NCBI GenBank assembly: GCA_902706205.1 | Contig: CACSKA010000006.1 | Coordinates: forward strand, 124,001 to 188,000 | Source: Chryseobacterium sp. 18061 | Lineage (GTDB): Bacteria; Pseudomonadota; Gammaproteobacteria; Enterobacterales; Enterobacteriaceae | DNA length: 64,000 nt | Direction: 5' to 3' | Shown here: piece by piece, positions 55,834 through 64,000 of the stretch | How the letters are laid out: each line of letters begins with the position of its first letter | How positions within the stretch are numbered: position 1 is the first letter of the stretch | Made by a program: the position numbers and the translations under genes | Notes under the pieces: model-generated | Told to the model about the DNA's origin: nothing | The model's database searches: none | The model's input: the letters and a program-made list of their open reading frames with translations, nothing else

Positions 55834-58800
55834 TTAATCACTGGTTGACTTTTCCGCCTTACCGGCCATTTGCGCAAGGAAATCATAGCGTTTTTGCAAA
55901 TCGGCTGCGGCGTCTTTCCACAGTTGTTCGGCCACCTCAGGCTGCTGTGCGTTCAGACGACGGAAACGCTGCTCTTTCATCAACGTGTCGGCGAGGGCAT
56001 CTGAAGGCGGACGTGAATCCAGTGCCAGCGGCAGTTTACCCTCATCAGCACGACGCGGATCGAATCGATACAGCGGCCAGAATCCGGTAGCGGTGAGCTG
56101 ACGCATCTGGTCGTGGCTCAGAGCTAAATCGTAACCATGTTCCTCACACGGGCTATAGGCAATGATAAGCGACGGTCCCGGATACGCTTCCGCTTCCTGA
56201 ATCGCTTTCACTGTCTGGTTAAGCTGCGCGCCGAGCGAGATCTGTGCCACATAGACATGCCCGTACATCATCATGCTCACGCCCAAATCTTTGCGCGATT
56301 TACGCTTTCCGTGCTCGCCGAATTTGGTGACTGCGCCGAGCGGCGTTGCTTTCGACGCCTGTCCGCCGGTATTGGAATAACACTGCGTATCCAGCACCAG
56401 AATATTGACGTTTTCCGTCAGACTCAGAACGTGGTCGAGACCGCCAAAGCCGATATCGTAAGCCCAGCCGTCGCCGCCAATCAGCCAGATGGATTTTTCC
56501 ACCAGCGCATCAGCGTCGGTGAGCAGCTCCGTTGCGCCGTCCACGCCCTGTAAATGCTGGCGTAACGACGAGACCTGTTCACGGCGTTCTTCCGGCGTGG
56601 CTTCGGCGTGCAGCGCCTCGTTTAGCTCCATCGGGAGTTTATCCGCGAATGTTTCGAGCAGGCGCATCACTCGTTGGCGGTGCTGATCGACAGATAAACG
56701 GAAGCCCAGGCCGAATTCGGCGTTGTCTTCAAACAATGAGTTCGCCCATGCCGGGCCACGACCGTTAATGTCAGTGGTGTATGGCGTTGAGGGCAGGTTG
56801 CCGCCGTAAATAGATGAACAGCCGGTGGCGTTGGCGATCATCATTCTGTCACCATACAGCTGAGTCAGCAGCTTGATGTACGGCGTTTCACCACAGCCGG
56901 AGCAGGCACCGGAGTATTCAAACAGCGGGGTTATCAGCTGCGAAGTACGGATGTCGATACGTTCCAGTTTGGTTCTGTCGATTTCCGGCAGGTCGAGGAA
57001 GAAGTCATAATTCACTTTCTCTTCTTCAACGTGATCCAGGCGAGACATCATATTGATGGCTTTAATACTTGGATCCTGACGGTCTTTCGCCGGGCAGACT
57101 TCCACGCACAGATTACAGCCGGTGCAGTCTTCCGGTGCGACTTGCAGCACATATTTCTGGCCACGCATATCGCGGGATTTTACGTCCAGGGAATGCAGGC
57201 TCCCTGGTGCGTTATCCATATCCTCAGGTGAAACGACTTTGGCGCGAATGGCCGAATGCGGGCAGGCCGCGACGCAGTGATTACACTGGGTGCACAGATC
57301 TTCTTTCCATATTGGAATTTCTTCGGCGATATTGCGTTTTTCCCAGCGCGTGGTGCCGACTGGCCAGGTACCGTCCGGCGGTAGCGCGGAAACCGGTAAC
57401 GCATCGCCAAGCCCGGCCAGCATCGCTGCGGTCACGGTTTTGACAAAATCAGGCGCGGCATCGGAAACCACCGGCGGGCGATTTGGACTGTTGGTATCGA
57501 CCGGCTGCAGCGCCACTTCGGCCAGCAGTTCCCGCGCCATCGCCAGTGCCTGCCAGTTGCGTTCGACCAGCTCCTGGCCTTTGCTGCTGTAGCTTTTGGC
57601 AATCGCGCCCTGAAGTTCAATTAGCGCGCTGTCGCCCGGCAGTATTTGTGTCAGCTGGAAGAACGCCATTTGCATCACGGTGTTGATGCGCGCCGCCAGC
57701 CCACATTCGCGGGCGATTTTCGCCGCGTTGACGATATAAAAGCGGGCCTGCTTCTGATTCAGAACGGCCTGAACTTCACGCGGTAGGCGAGACCACACTT
57801 CCTCAACGCTGTAAGGCGTGTTGAGCAGGAAAATCCCACCTGGCTTCAGGCGTTCGGCCATTTGATATTTGTCGATGAACTGCAGTTGGTGACAGCCCAC
57901 AAAATCTGCCTGTGACACCAGATACGCCGAGCGAACCGGCTGCTCAGAGACGCGTAGATGCGACACTGTCAAACCACCGGCTTTTTTCGAGTCATACACG
58001 AAATAGCCCTGGGCGTACCACGGCGTCGAGTTGCCAATGATCTTGATATTGTTCTTGGTTGCCGACACGCTGCCATCGCTGCCCAGCCCGTAAAACAGGG
58101 CTTCGAGTTTGGCGGTAGACGGTAGCGTGTTTTCCGGCAGCGGCAGAGACAAATTGGTCACATCGTCGTAAATACCGACGGTAAAACGTGGCTTCGGTTT
58201 GGCGGCGCTCAGCTCGTTAAAAACAGCCAGCACGCAGTCAGGGCCAAACTCTTTCGACGACAGGCCGTAGCGGCCACCAATGACGCGCGGCAGCATTTCG
58301 CGCTCGCCGCTGTTAAAGGCTTCCGCCAGGGCGGTCATTACATCGAGGTACAGCGGTTCGGCATGAGCGCCAGGCTCTTTGGTGCGATCCATCACCGCCA
58401 GCGTTTTCACGCTTTGCGGGATCTCTGCCAGCAGATGAGCGGCGGAGAACGGACGATACAGACGCACTTTCAGCACGCCGACCTTTTCGCCGCGAGTCAG
58501 CAATTCATCAACCACTTCTTCGCAGGTGCCAATCGCCGAACCCATTAGAACGATAACGCGTTCGGCCTGCGGATGGCCGTAGTATTCGAACGGCTTATAC
58601 TGGCGGCCGGTAGCGCTGGAAAAATCATTCATCGCCTGTTCAACGTGGCTGTAAACCGCGTCATACCACGGATTGGTGGCTTCGCGAGACTGGAAATAAG
58701 TATCCGGGTTAGCAGACGTACCGCGAATCACCGGATGCTCCGGGTTCAGCGCGCGGGTGCGGTGTGCGTCGATTTCGGCCTGCGGCAGTAGATTGCGAAG

Positions 58801-59358
58801 GGTGTCATCGGCCAGCGGCACAATTTTGTTGATCTCATGGGACGTGCGGAAACCATCAAAGAAATGAATGAACGGCACCCGGCTTTTGAGGGTCGCGATA
58901 TGTGAAATCAGCGCAAAATCCTGCGCTTCCTGCACGTTAGCCGCGCTAAGCATCGCACAACCGGTTTGGCGCACAGCCATTACATCCGAATGATCGCCAA
59001 AAATAGACAGGGCGTGGGTTGCGACGGTACGCGCCGCGACGTGCAGCACAAACGGCGTTAGCTGGCCGGCCAGTTTGTACAGCGTCGGGATCATTAATAA
59101 CAATCCCTGAGAAGAGGTGAAGGAAGTGGAGAGGGCGCCAGTCTGCAACGCGCCGTGAACCGCGGCAATCGCGCCCGCTTCAGACTGCATTTCCACCACC
59201 CGGGGCACGTCGCCCCAGATGTTTTTCAGCCCATTCCCCGCCCAGGCATCAGCCTGTTCCGCCATCGTTGAGCTTGGCGTAATCGGGTAGATGGCAATCA
59301 CTTCGCTGGTGCGAAACGCCACCGACGCGCAAGCGCCGTTACCGTCTGTTGTAATCAT
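55834..59358 (-). CDS. ydbK: pyruvate:flavodoxin/ferredoxin oxidoreductase YdbK (NifJ type)
   Basis: The 1174-residue protein, the same length as E. coli YdbK, is a single-chain pyruvate-ferredoxin oxidoreductase. It has an N-terminal pyruvate-binding domain (IYPITPSSTMAEQADAW), a gamma-domain, a 2x[4Fe-4S] ferredoxin domain (CTQCNHCVAACP and CTGCNLCVEVCP), and a C-terminal TPP domain (ACSGCGETPY, GCSSIYGGNLP, GDGWAYDIG). It oxidises pyruvate to acetyl-CoA and CO2 with reduction of flavodoxin/ferredoxin. It is monocistronic. Confidence 0.97.
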   Translation of the reverse strand: MITTDGNGACASVAFRTSEVIAIYPITPSSTMAEQADAWAGNGLKNIWGDVPRVVEMQSEAGAIAAVHGALQTGALSTSFTSSQGLLLMIPTLYKLAGQLTPFVLHVAARTVATHALSIFGDHSDVMAVRQTGCAMLSAANVQEAQDFALISHIATLKSRVPFIHFFDGFRTSHEINKIVPLADDTLRNLLPQAEIDAHRTRALNPEHPVIRGTSANPDTYFQSREATNPWYDAVYSHVEQAMNDFSSATGRQYKPFEYYGHPQAERVIVLMGSAIGTCEEVVDELLTRGEKVGVLKVRLYRPFSAAHLLAEIPQSVKTLAVMDRTKEPGAHAEPLYLDVMTALAEAFNSGEREMLPRVIGGRYGLSSKEFGPDCVLAVFNELSAAKPKPRFTVGIYDDVTNLSLPLPENTLPSTAKLEALFYGLGSDGSVSATKNNIKIIGNSTPWYAQGYFVYDSKKAGGLTVSHLRVSEQPVRSAYLVSQADFVGCHQLQFIDKYQMAERLKPGGIFLLNTPYSVEEVWSRLPREVQAVLNQKQARFYIVNAAKIARECGLAARINTVMQMAFFQLTQILPGDSALIELQGAIAKSYSSKGQELVERNWQALAMARELLAEVALQPVDTNSPNRPPVVSDAAPDFVKTVTAAMLAGLGDALPVSALPPDGTWPVGTTRWEKRNIAEEIPIWKEDLCTQCNHCVAACPHSAIRAKVVSPEDMDNAPGSLHSLDVKSRDMRGQKYVLQVAPEDCTGCNLCVEVCPAKDRQDPSIKAINMMSRLDHVEEEKVNYDFFLDLPEIDRTKLERIDIRTSQLITPLFEYSGACSGCGETPYIKLLTQLYGDRMMIANATGCSSIYGGNLPSTPYTTDINGRGPAWANSLFEDNAEFGLGFRLSVDQHRQRVMRLLETFADKLPMELNEALHAEATPEERREQVSSLRQHLQGVDGATELLTDADALVEKSIWLIGGDGWAYDIGFGGLDHVLSLTENVNILVLDTQCYSNTGGQASKATPLGAVTKFGEHGKRKSRKDLGVSMMMYGHVYVAQISLGAQLNQTVKAIQEAEAYPGPSLIIAYSPCEEHGYDLALSHDQMRQLTATGFWPLYRFDPRRADEGKLPLALDSRPPSDALADTLMKEQRFRRLNAQQPEVAEQLWKDAAADLQKRYDFLAQMAGKAEKSTSD

Positions 59359-59631
59359 TTGACACCCTTACATTGCGCAAGAAAAAAGGGACCCGTGATA
59401 TGTCGACGTGTCCTGTAGTTATGTATTCATTTTAGCAAAGCACCGGGAAATCCATTTTTGCTTTTGTGTCCTTGGGGGGGCTGGACGTTGTGCGGATCCA
59501 TTCTGGCAGCATTAAATTGGCAGAAAATGTTTCAGAACGCCGAAATACGCGCCTCGTCTCTCGACGGCAGGCCGCTTGCTGCCTATTATGAACAGGTTTT
59601 GCGAACCGTACTTGATAGGGGAAAGAAGAGA

Positions 59632-59898
59632 ATGCGAGCAGCTTTTTGGGTAGGGTGTGCGGCACTGTTATTATCAGCATGCAGCAGTGAGCCAGAACAA
59701 CAGGCCACGGCGGCCCACGTCACGCCAGGGATGCGGGCAGCAATGTCAGACTCGGGTCAGGCAAACTGTGCGATGGTCGGTGGCGCATTATCGGTAGCCC
59801 GTCAGCTGGACGGTTCTGCCATCGGGATGTGCGCATTACCTAACGGCAAGCGATGCAGTGAGCAGTCTCTTGCAACGGGAAGCTGCGCCAGCTATTAA
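59632..59898 (+). CDS. ydbJ: YdbJ, DUF333 lipoprotein
   Basis: The 88-residue protein, equal to E. coli YdbJ, has a lipoprotein signal (lipobox LSAC, Cys17) and a DUF333 domain with conserved cysteines (NCAMVGG, GMCALPNGKRC, GSCASY). Function is unknown. The ATG at 59632 is preceded by GGGGAAAGAAG. An earlier in-frame start at 59458 would precede the signal peptide and was rejected. It is divergent from ydbK. Confidence 0.93.
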   Translation: MRAAFWVGCAALLLSACSSEPEQQATAAHVTPGMRAAMSDSGQANCAMVGGALSVARQLDGSAIGMCALPNGKRCSEQSLATGSCASY

Positions 59899-59899
59899 T

Positions 59900-60026
59900 C
59901 TATACCCGGCATACTTCGAGCTGCAAATGCGTTGGCTGCGCGCACTCATTTCAGTCACTTACTTCAGTAAGCTTCTGGAGTTCGCTCTCTTGCTGCCATT
60001 TTGCAACTCGAATTATTAGGGTCTAG
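59900..60026. repeat. ERIC element
   Basis: This 127-base element has terminal inverted repeats (CTATACCCGGCATACTTCGAG against CTCGAATTATTAGGGTCTAG, reading inward) and a central core CAGTCACTTACTTCAGTAAGC. These are the hallmarks of the enterobacterial repetitive intergenic consensus, whose full length is about 127. It lies between ydbJ and hslJ, is transcribed as a long hairpin, and its right end supplies the stop codon of hslJ (TAG at 60023-60025). Confidence 0.85.
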
Positions 60027-60451
60027 TTCATCAGATCAGAGCGTTTATAAACCAGCGAATCATTAGACGTTCCCAGCGTTAACTGGTCTTCGGTCAGGTC
60101 TACCTGCACGCCATCCCGCAACATGGTTTTGAGTGTACTGTCCAATTTATTGAGTTGCGGGTCTGTGCACAGCATTCGTGTTACCGCGAGCTTTTGCACG
60201 GTCAAATCGCCGTCAGAAAGCTTTCCTTCACCGGTAAACTGATTACACATGTTGCCGGAGATATGCATATCCTCACCAAAACTCAGTTCCAGCGGCTTCT
60301 GGCTGGTAACATTCGTTCCATTCACGCTTTCCAGCACAAAACGATGATGCTGCAGTTGCTCCGGTTGAGTGGTCACATCGCTGGTTGATACACAGCCTGC
60401 CAACATCATTCCGGCCGCTAACAGGGCGACGGTCATTTTCATACTGCTCAT
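60023..60451 (-). CDS. hslJ: HslJ, META-domain outer-membrane lipoprotein
   Basis: The 142-residue protein (E. coli: 140) has a lipoprotein signal (lipobox LAGC, Cys20) and a META domain (LQHHRFVLESVNGTNV, MCNQFTGEGKLSDG, VTRMLCTD). It is a heat-shock-inducible protein linked to novobiocin tolerance in E. coli. The ATG at 60449-60451 follows GGTGA; one three codons later is possible. The reading frame ends within the ERIC right end. It lies upstream of ydbJ in convergent orientation. Confidence 0.93.
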   Translation of the reverse strand: MSSMKMTVALLAAGMMLAGCVSTSDVTTQPEQLQHHRFVLESVNGTNVTSQKPLELSFGEDMHISGNMCNQFTGEGKLSDGDLTVQKLAVTRMLCTDPQLNKLDSTLKTMLRDGVQVDLTEDQLTLGTSNDSLVYKRSDLMN

Positions 60452-60530
60452 TAAACATTCACCAAATAAATAATACAAAATCAGGATGACACTTTAGTGC
60501 GATGCGGGCGAGTGGAGATTGTCTGAAAGT

Positions 60531-60550
60531 GCTCCCCGCGGCCGGGGAGC
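60531..60550 (-). terminator. hairpin after ldhA
   Basis: GCTCCCCG-CGGC-CGGGGAGC is an 8-bp GC stem 8 bases after the ldhA stop on the minus strand. The downstream minus bases are ACTTTCAG, so the U-tract is weak. Confidence 0.65.
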
Positions 60551-60558
60551 AAGAATGG

Positions 60559-61548
60559 TTAAACCAGCGCGTTCGGTGTGGTTTCACCCTTATCGATTTG
60601 ACGCAGGTTTTCCAGCGTGGTCTGCGAAATACTGGTTAGCGCTTCGGCGGTCAGGAAGGCCTGGTGGCCGGTGAACAGTACGTTGTGGCAGGCCGACAGA
60701 CGGCGGAACACGTCATCCTGGATCACGTCGTTAGATTTATCTTCAAAGAACAGATCGCGTTCATTCTCATACACGTCCATTCCCAGCGCACCGATTTTCT
60801 GGTTTTTCAGTGCTTCTATGGCGGCCTGCGAGTCGATAAGCCCGCCACGGCTGGTGTTGATGACCATCACGCCGTCTTTCATCTGCTCGAACGCGTTGTG
60901 GTTCAGCAGGTGGTAGTTTTCCGGGGTCAGCGGACAGTGCAGGGAAATGACATCCGACTGTGAAAACAGCGTCGGCAGGTCAACATATTCCACGCCGAGT
61001 TCCAGTGCTGCGTCACTTGGATACGGGTCGAACGCCAGCAGTTTCATGCCGAAGCCTTTCAGAATACGCAGCGTTGCCACGCCGATTTTACCGGTACCGA
61101 CCACGCCTGCTGTTTTACCGTGCATAGTAAAACCGCAAAGGCCTTCCAGCGAGAAGTTGGCATCACGGGTGCGTTGATAAGCGCGGTGAATACGACGGTT
61201 CAGCGACATCATCAGCCCGATGGCATGCTCCGCGACCGCTTCCGGTGAATAGGCTGGCACACGAACCACATGCAGACCCAGCTCTTTAGCCGCATCGAGA
61301 TCGACGTTATTAAAGCCCGCACAGCGCAGGGCGATATATTTCACGCCTTGTTTTTTCAACTCTTCCAGAACCGGGCGGCTGCCGTCGTCATTAACAAAAA
61401 TGCAGACGGCTTCGCAACCGTGCGCAGTTTTGGCGGTCTTTTCGTTTAAAAGGAAGTCGAAAAATTCAAGTTCAAAGCCAAATGCATCATTAACATCTAG
61501 CATGTACTTTTTATCGTACTGCTTTGTGCTGTAAACTGCGATTTTCAT
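60559..61548 (-). CDS. ldhA: fermentative D-lactate dehydrogenase LdhA
   Basis: The 329-residue D-2-hydroxyacid dehydrogenase equals E. coli LdhA. It has the NAD motif VVGTGKIGVATLR (149-161), catalytic Arg in NTSRGGLID, Glu in DVYENE and His in FTGHQAFLT. It reduces pyruvate to D-lactate, regenerating NAD in fermentation. The ATG at 61546-61548 follows GGAGAAAAG; an upstream start at 61605 adds 19 residues and was rejected. The anaerobic sRNA fnrS and ydbK lie nearby, giving a fermentation theme. Confidence 0.97.
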   Translation of the reverse strand: MKIAVYSTKQYDKKYMLDVNDAFGFELEFFDFLLNEKTAKTAHGCEAVCIFVNDDGSRPVLEELKKQGVKYIALRCAGFNNVDLDAAKELGLHVVRVPAYSPEAVAEHAIGLMMSLNRRIHRAYQRTRDANFSLEGLCGFTMHGKTAGVVGTGKIGVATLRILKGFGMKLLAFDPYPSDAALELGVEYVDLPTLFSQSDVISLHCPLTPENYHLLNHNAFEQMKDGVMVINTSRGGLIDSQAAIEALKNQKIGALGMDVYENERDLFFEDKSNDVIQDDVFRRLSACHNVLFTGHQAFLTAEALTSISQTTLENLRQIDKGETTPNALV

Positions 61549-61804
61549 AAGACTTTTCTCCAGTGATATTAACGTCACGGTAGCATATTTAAAATAATCA
61601 TACAAATTTTAAAATTTAGTTTAATCATCAGGTTATAACAAAGAGTGTAGAGCATAACGTGCAGAGGTTTGGTGGATTTTAAGGAAGGCCGCAAATGCAC
61701 CATCTATGCTTAAACCTGACGGTGACTTTAACAGGTGGGCTAAACATGCCACAATATGCGCCACTTCGGCTTTTAATTACAAAGAATCAGGATGTTAACC
61801 ACCC

Positions 61805-64000
61805 ATGAAGGGTACCTGGAAAGCCGCGATTGCGCTACTGCTGTTACTGATCCTCCTGCCGCTGACGCTTCTGCTGACATTGACGCACTGGGTGCCGACG
61901 CTCGCGGGTATCTGGCTTCCGGCCGGTACGCGAATCGCCATAGAGAAAAGCCCCCGCTTAACCCGCAATTCGGTGCATATCCCTGAGTTGCGTTATCTGG
62001 TGGGGGACTGCCAACTTGCAGAGGTTCACGATCTCGAGCTGTCACACCCTAGCCGCTGGCAGGTGCACGTGGGTCAACTCGACATGAATTCCACCTGCCT
62101 GAGTAAGCTTCCCGAAAGCTCGTCGACGCCTGGTGCGCCGCGAAGTCTTGCCGAATGGCAATCCATGCTGCCAAACAGTTGGCTGATTATCGATCAGTTA
62201 CGCCTTTCGCCATGGGAAAAATGGCAGGGAACACTGGCGGTATCATTGACTCCATCAATGCAAACGCTGACCTACGACGGTGGTGCGGTGCATTTACAGG
62301 CCAACCTGAAAGGGCAGCAGCTGACCGTCAACCGCTTTGAAGCAAAAATTCAGGCCGATGAACCCCCGATTAAACTGGTAGGCGAATTCACCATGCCGCT
62401 GGTGCCGGACGGTTTGCCCGTTAGCGGCCATGCGGTCACTACCTTCCAGGTGCCAAATCCCTCTGCGCTGGTAGACGCCGAACTTGAGTGGCGTGAAAAT
62501 CAGGGCCAGCTGGTAATGATGGAACGCGGTAATACAGAGCCACTGCTTGATCTGCCGTGGGAGCTGACCCGCGAACGGTTGACGATCAGCGACGGCCGCT
62601 GGAACTGGCCGTGGCAGGATGGCGTCCCGCTGAGCGGACGCGTCGGCTTAAAAATCGATAACTGGCAGCAGGGCATCGATAAGATGCAGATTTCAGGGCG
62701 GCTCAATGTGTTGACTCAAGGGGACGCTGGGAAGGGTAACGCAGTACTGACCATCGGGCCGGGTACGTTGAGCATGGACAATAGCGCCATGCCGCTGCAG
62801 CTAACCGGCGAAGCTAAATACGACGATCTGGTGTTGTATGCGATTCTTCCGGCCCAGCTCAGCGGCCCGCTAATCGACCCAAAACTCAGCTTTGGACCTG
62901 GCTCACTGTTGCGCTCGCGCGGTCGTATTATAGATTCCCTGAATATAGATGAAATCCGCTGGCCATTGGCTGGCGTGCACATCAGCACGCAGGGCGTTGA
63001 TGGGCGTCTACAGGCGATCTTGCGTGCCCACGAGCAGGAAATGGGGGATTTCGTCCTGCACCTCGACGGCCAGGCGAATAATTTCTTGCCCGACAAAGGC
63101 AGCTGGCGCTGGCGTTACTGGGGCGACGGACATTTCACGCCGATGAAGGCGCGCTGGGATATGAAAGGCGACGGGGAATGGCGTGACAGTTCTATCGTGC
63201 TCAACAGTCTGTCGACGGGTTTCGACAAACTGCAGTACGGCACGATGAATGTCAGTCAGCCGCGCCTGGTGCTCGAAAAGCCGATTCACTGGATTCGCAA
63301 CGAGCAGCACCCGTCGCTGACTGGGGCACTTTCCCTTGAGGCGGGCGAAACGCAGTTCAGCGGCGGCAGCGTGTTACCGCCGTCGACGCTCAAATTCAGC
63401 GTTGAAGGCCGCGACCCGACATGGTTCCAGTTTAAGGGCGATCTGCACGCGGCGGACATTGGCCCGGTCAGAATTAATGGACGCTGGGACGGCGAACGCC
63501 TGCGCGGCGAGGCCTGGTGGCCGAAACAGTCGTTGACGGTGTTCCAGCCGCTGGTTCCCCCGGATTGGAAAATGAATCTGCGTGACGGCATGCTGTACGC
63601 TCAGGTGGCTTTTTCCGCTGCCGCTGGGCAGGGTTTTGAAGCCGGTGGGCACGGTGTTCTGAAAGGCGGAAGCGCCTGGATGCCGGATAACCAATTCAAC
63701 GGTGTCGACTTTGTCCTGCCGTTCCGCTTCAGCGAAGGCACCTGGGAGCTAGGCACGCGCGGCCCGGTGTCGCTGCGCATTGGTGAAATCGTCAACCAGG
63801 TGACGGCCAGCAATTTTTCGGCTGATTTACAGGGCAGTTATCCGTGGGACGAACGCAACCCATTGATGCTCAGCGACGTAAACGTCGATGTTCTCGGTGG
63901 CAAGCTTTCGATGCTACAACTGCGGATGCCGCAGCACGACCCGGCGCTGCTGCGGGTGCAGAATATCTCCTCCAGCGAGCTAATCAGCGCAGTGAATCCA
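61805..64000 (+). CDS. ydbH: YdbH, AsmA-like envelope protein (partial)
   Basis: The frame is open from the ATG at 61805 to the window end (732 codons; E. coli YdbH has about 879). An N-terminal signal anchor (AAIALLLLLILLPLTLLLTL) is followed by a long beta-rich periplasmic domain. Identifiable blocks matching YdbH are LKGQQLTV, LVGEF, FVLPFRFSEG and SSSELISAVNP. YdbH, with TamB and YhdP, is one of the AsmA-like proteins that carry phospholipids from inner to outer membrane. Only the C-terminus, and the usual partners ynbE and ydbL, lie beyond the window. Confidence 0.95.
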   Translation, partial: MKGTWKAAIALLLLLILLPLTLLLTLTHWVPTLAGIWLPAGTRIAIEKSPRLTRNSVHIPELRYLVGDCQLAEVHDLELSHPSRWQVHVGQLDMNSTCLSKLPESSSTPGAPRSLAEWQSMLPNSWLIIDQLRLSPWEKWQGTLAVSLTPSMQTLTYDGGAVHLQANLKGQQLTVNRFEAKIQADEPPIKLVGEFTMPLVPDGLPVSGHAVTTFQVPNPSALVDAELEWRENQGQLVMMERGNTEPLLDLPWELTRERLTISDGRWNWPWQDGVPLSGRVGLKIDNWQQGIDKMQISGRLNVLTQGDAGKGNAVLTIGPGTLSMDNSAMPLQLTGEAKYDDLVLYAILPAQLSGPLIDPKLSFGPGSLLRSRGRIIDSLNIDEIRWPLAGVHISTQGVDGRLQAILRAHEQEMGDFVLHLDGQANNFLPDKGSWRWRYWGDGHFTPMKARWDMKGDGEWRDSSIVLNSLSTGFDKLQYGTMNVSQPRLVLEKPIHWIRNEQHPSLTGALSLEAGETQFSGGSVLPPSTLKFSVEGRDPTWFQFKGDLHAADIGPVRINGRWDGERLRGEAWWPKQSLTVFQPLVPPDWKMNLRDGMLYAQVAFSAAAGQGFEAGGHGVLKGGSAWMPDNQFNGVDFVLPFRFSEGTWELGTRGPVSLRIGEIVNQVTASNFSADLQGSYPWDERNPLMLSDVNVDVLGGKLSMLQLRMPQHDPALLRVQNISSSELISAVNP

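Overview
This window is a chromosomal segment of a member of the Enterobacteriaceae. The gene order follows the E. coli/Salmonella backbone from pyrF through rnb, fabI, sap, psp, ycj, tyrR, tpx, mpaA, mppA, zntB, ttcA, ompN and nifJ/ydbK to ldhA and ydbH, and most proteins match their E. coli counterparts nearly residue for residue from memory. It is not E. coli or Salmonella. It carries rpfF beside rpfR, lacks the puu, fnr-abg, dbpA, uspF and pspE genes at their E. coli positions, and has an intact ycjV. An Enterobacter/Lelliottia/Cronobacter-like organism fits, but the genus cannot be fixed from this window alone. No rRNA, tRNA, insertion sequence, prophage or CRISPR array was seen.

Layout. 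0-9.5 kb: end of pyrF, yciH, osmB, the yciZ-yciT pair, a DSF-type quorum-sensing pair (rpfF and the c-di-GMP enzyme rpfR, convergent), rnb, yciW, fabI. 9.6-14.9 kb: the sapABCDF ABC transporter operon (minus strand). 15.0-20.1 kb: an accessory block at the puu position, made of a large AraC-type regulator with a 500-residue C-terminal extension, divergent from an M20 amidohydrolase and an MFS transporter. 20.1-22.8 kb: pspF and pspABCD with tandem PspF sites and a sigma-54 promoter. 23.0-36.8 kb: the ycjMNOPQRSTUV-ompG-ycjW glucoside utilisation cluster (two phosphorylases, a 3-keto-sugar route, an ABC importer, a wide outer-membrane channel and a LacI-type repressor). Two identical 18-bp operator-like sequences are found in this cluster. 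36.9-45.7 kb: ycjXF, tyrR, tpx, and the murein-peptide recycling genes ycjG, mpaA and mppA. 45.7-52.2 kb: a small unknown gene, dgcM, an MHYT-GGDEF-EAL protein, a short chemoreceptor and zntB. 52.3-55.8 kb: the sRNA fnrS with its FNR box, two unannotated small ORFs, ttcA, ompN and the sRNA micC. 55.8-64 kb: ydbK, ydbJ, an ERIC repeat, hslJ, ldhA and the first 732 codons of ydbH.

Themes. Cyclic-di-GMP is prominent: RpfR, DgcM and the MHYT protein all keep their GGDEF/GGEEF motif, and RpfR and the MHYT protein also keep EAL. Envelope functions recur (osmB, sap, psp, ompG, ompN, mppA/mpaA, ydbH). Anaerobic fermentation is represented by ydbK, ldhA and fnrS. The least described content is the AraC-hybrid/amidohydrolase/MFS block, the MHYT-chemoreceptor insertion between dgcM and zntB, the paired ycj operators, and four small ORFs (39-70 aa) with good ribosome binding sites.
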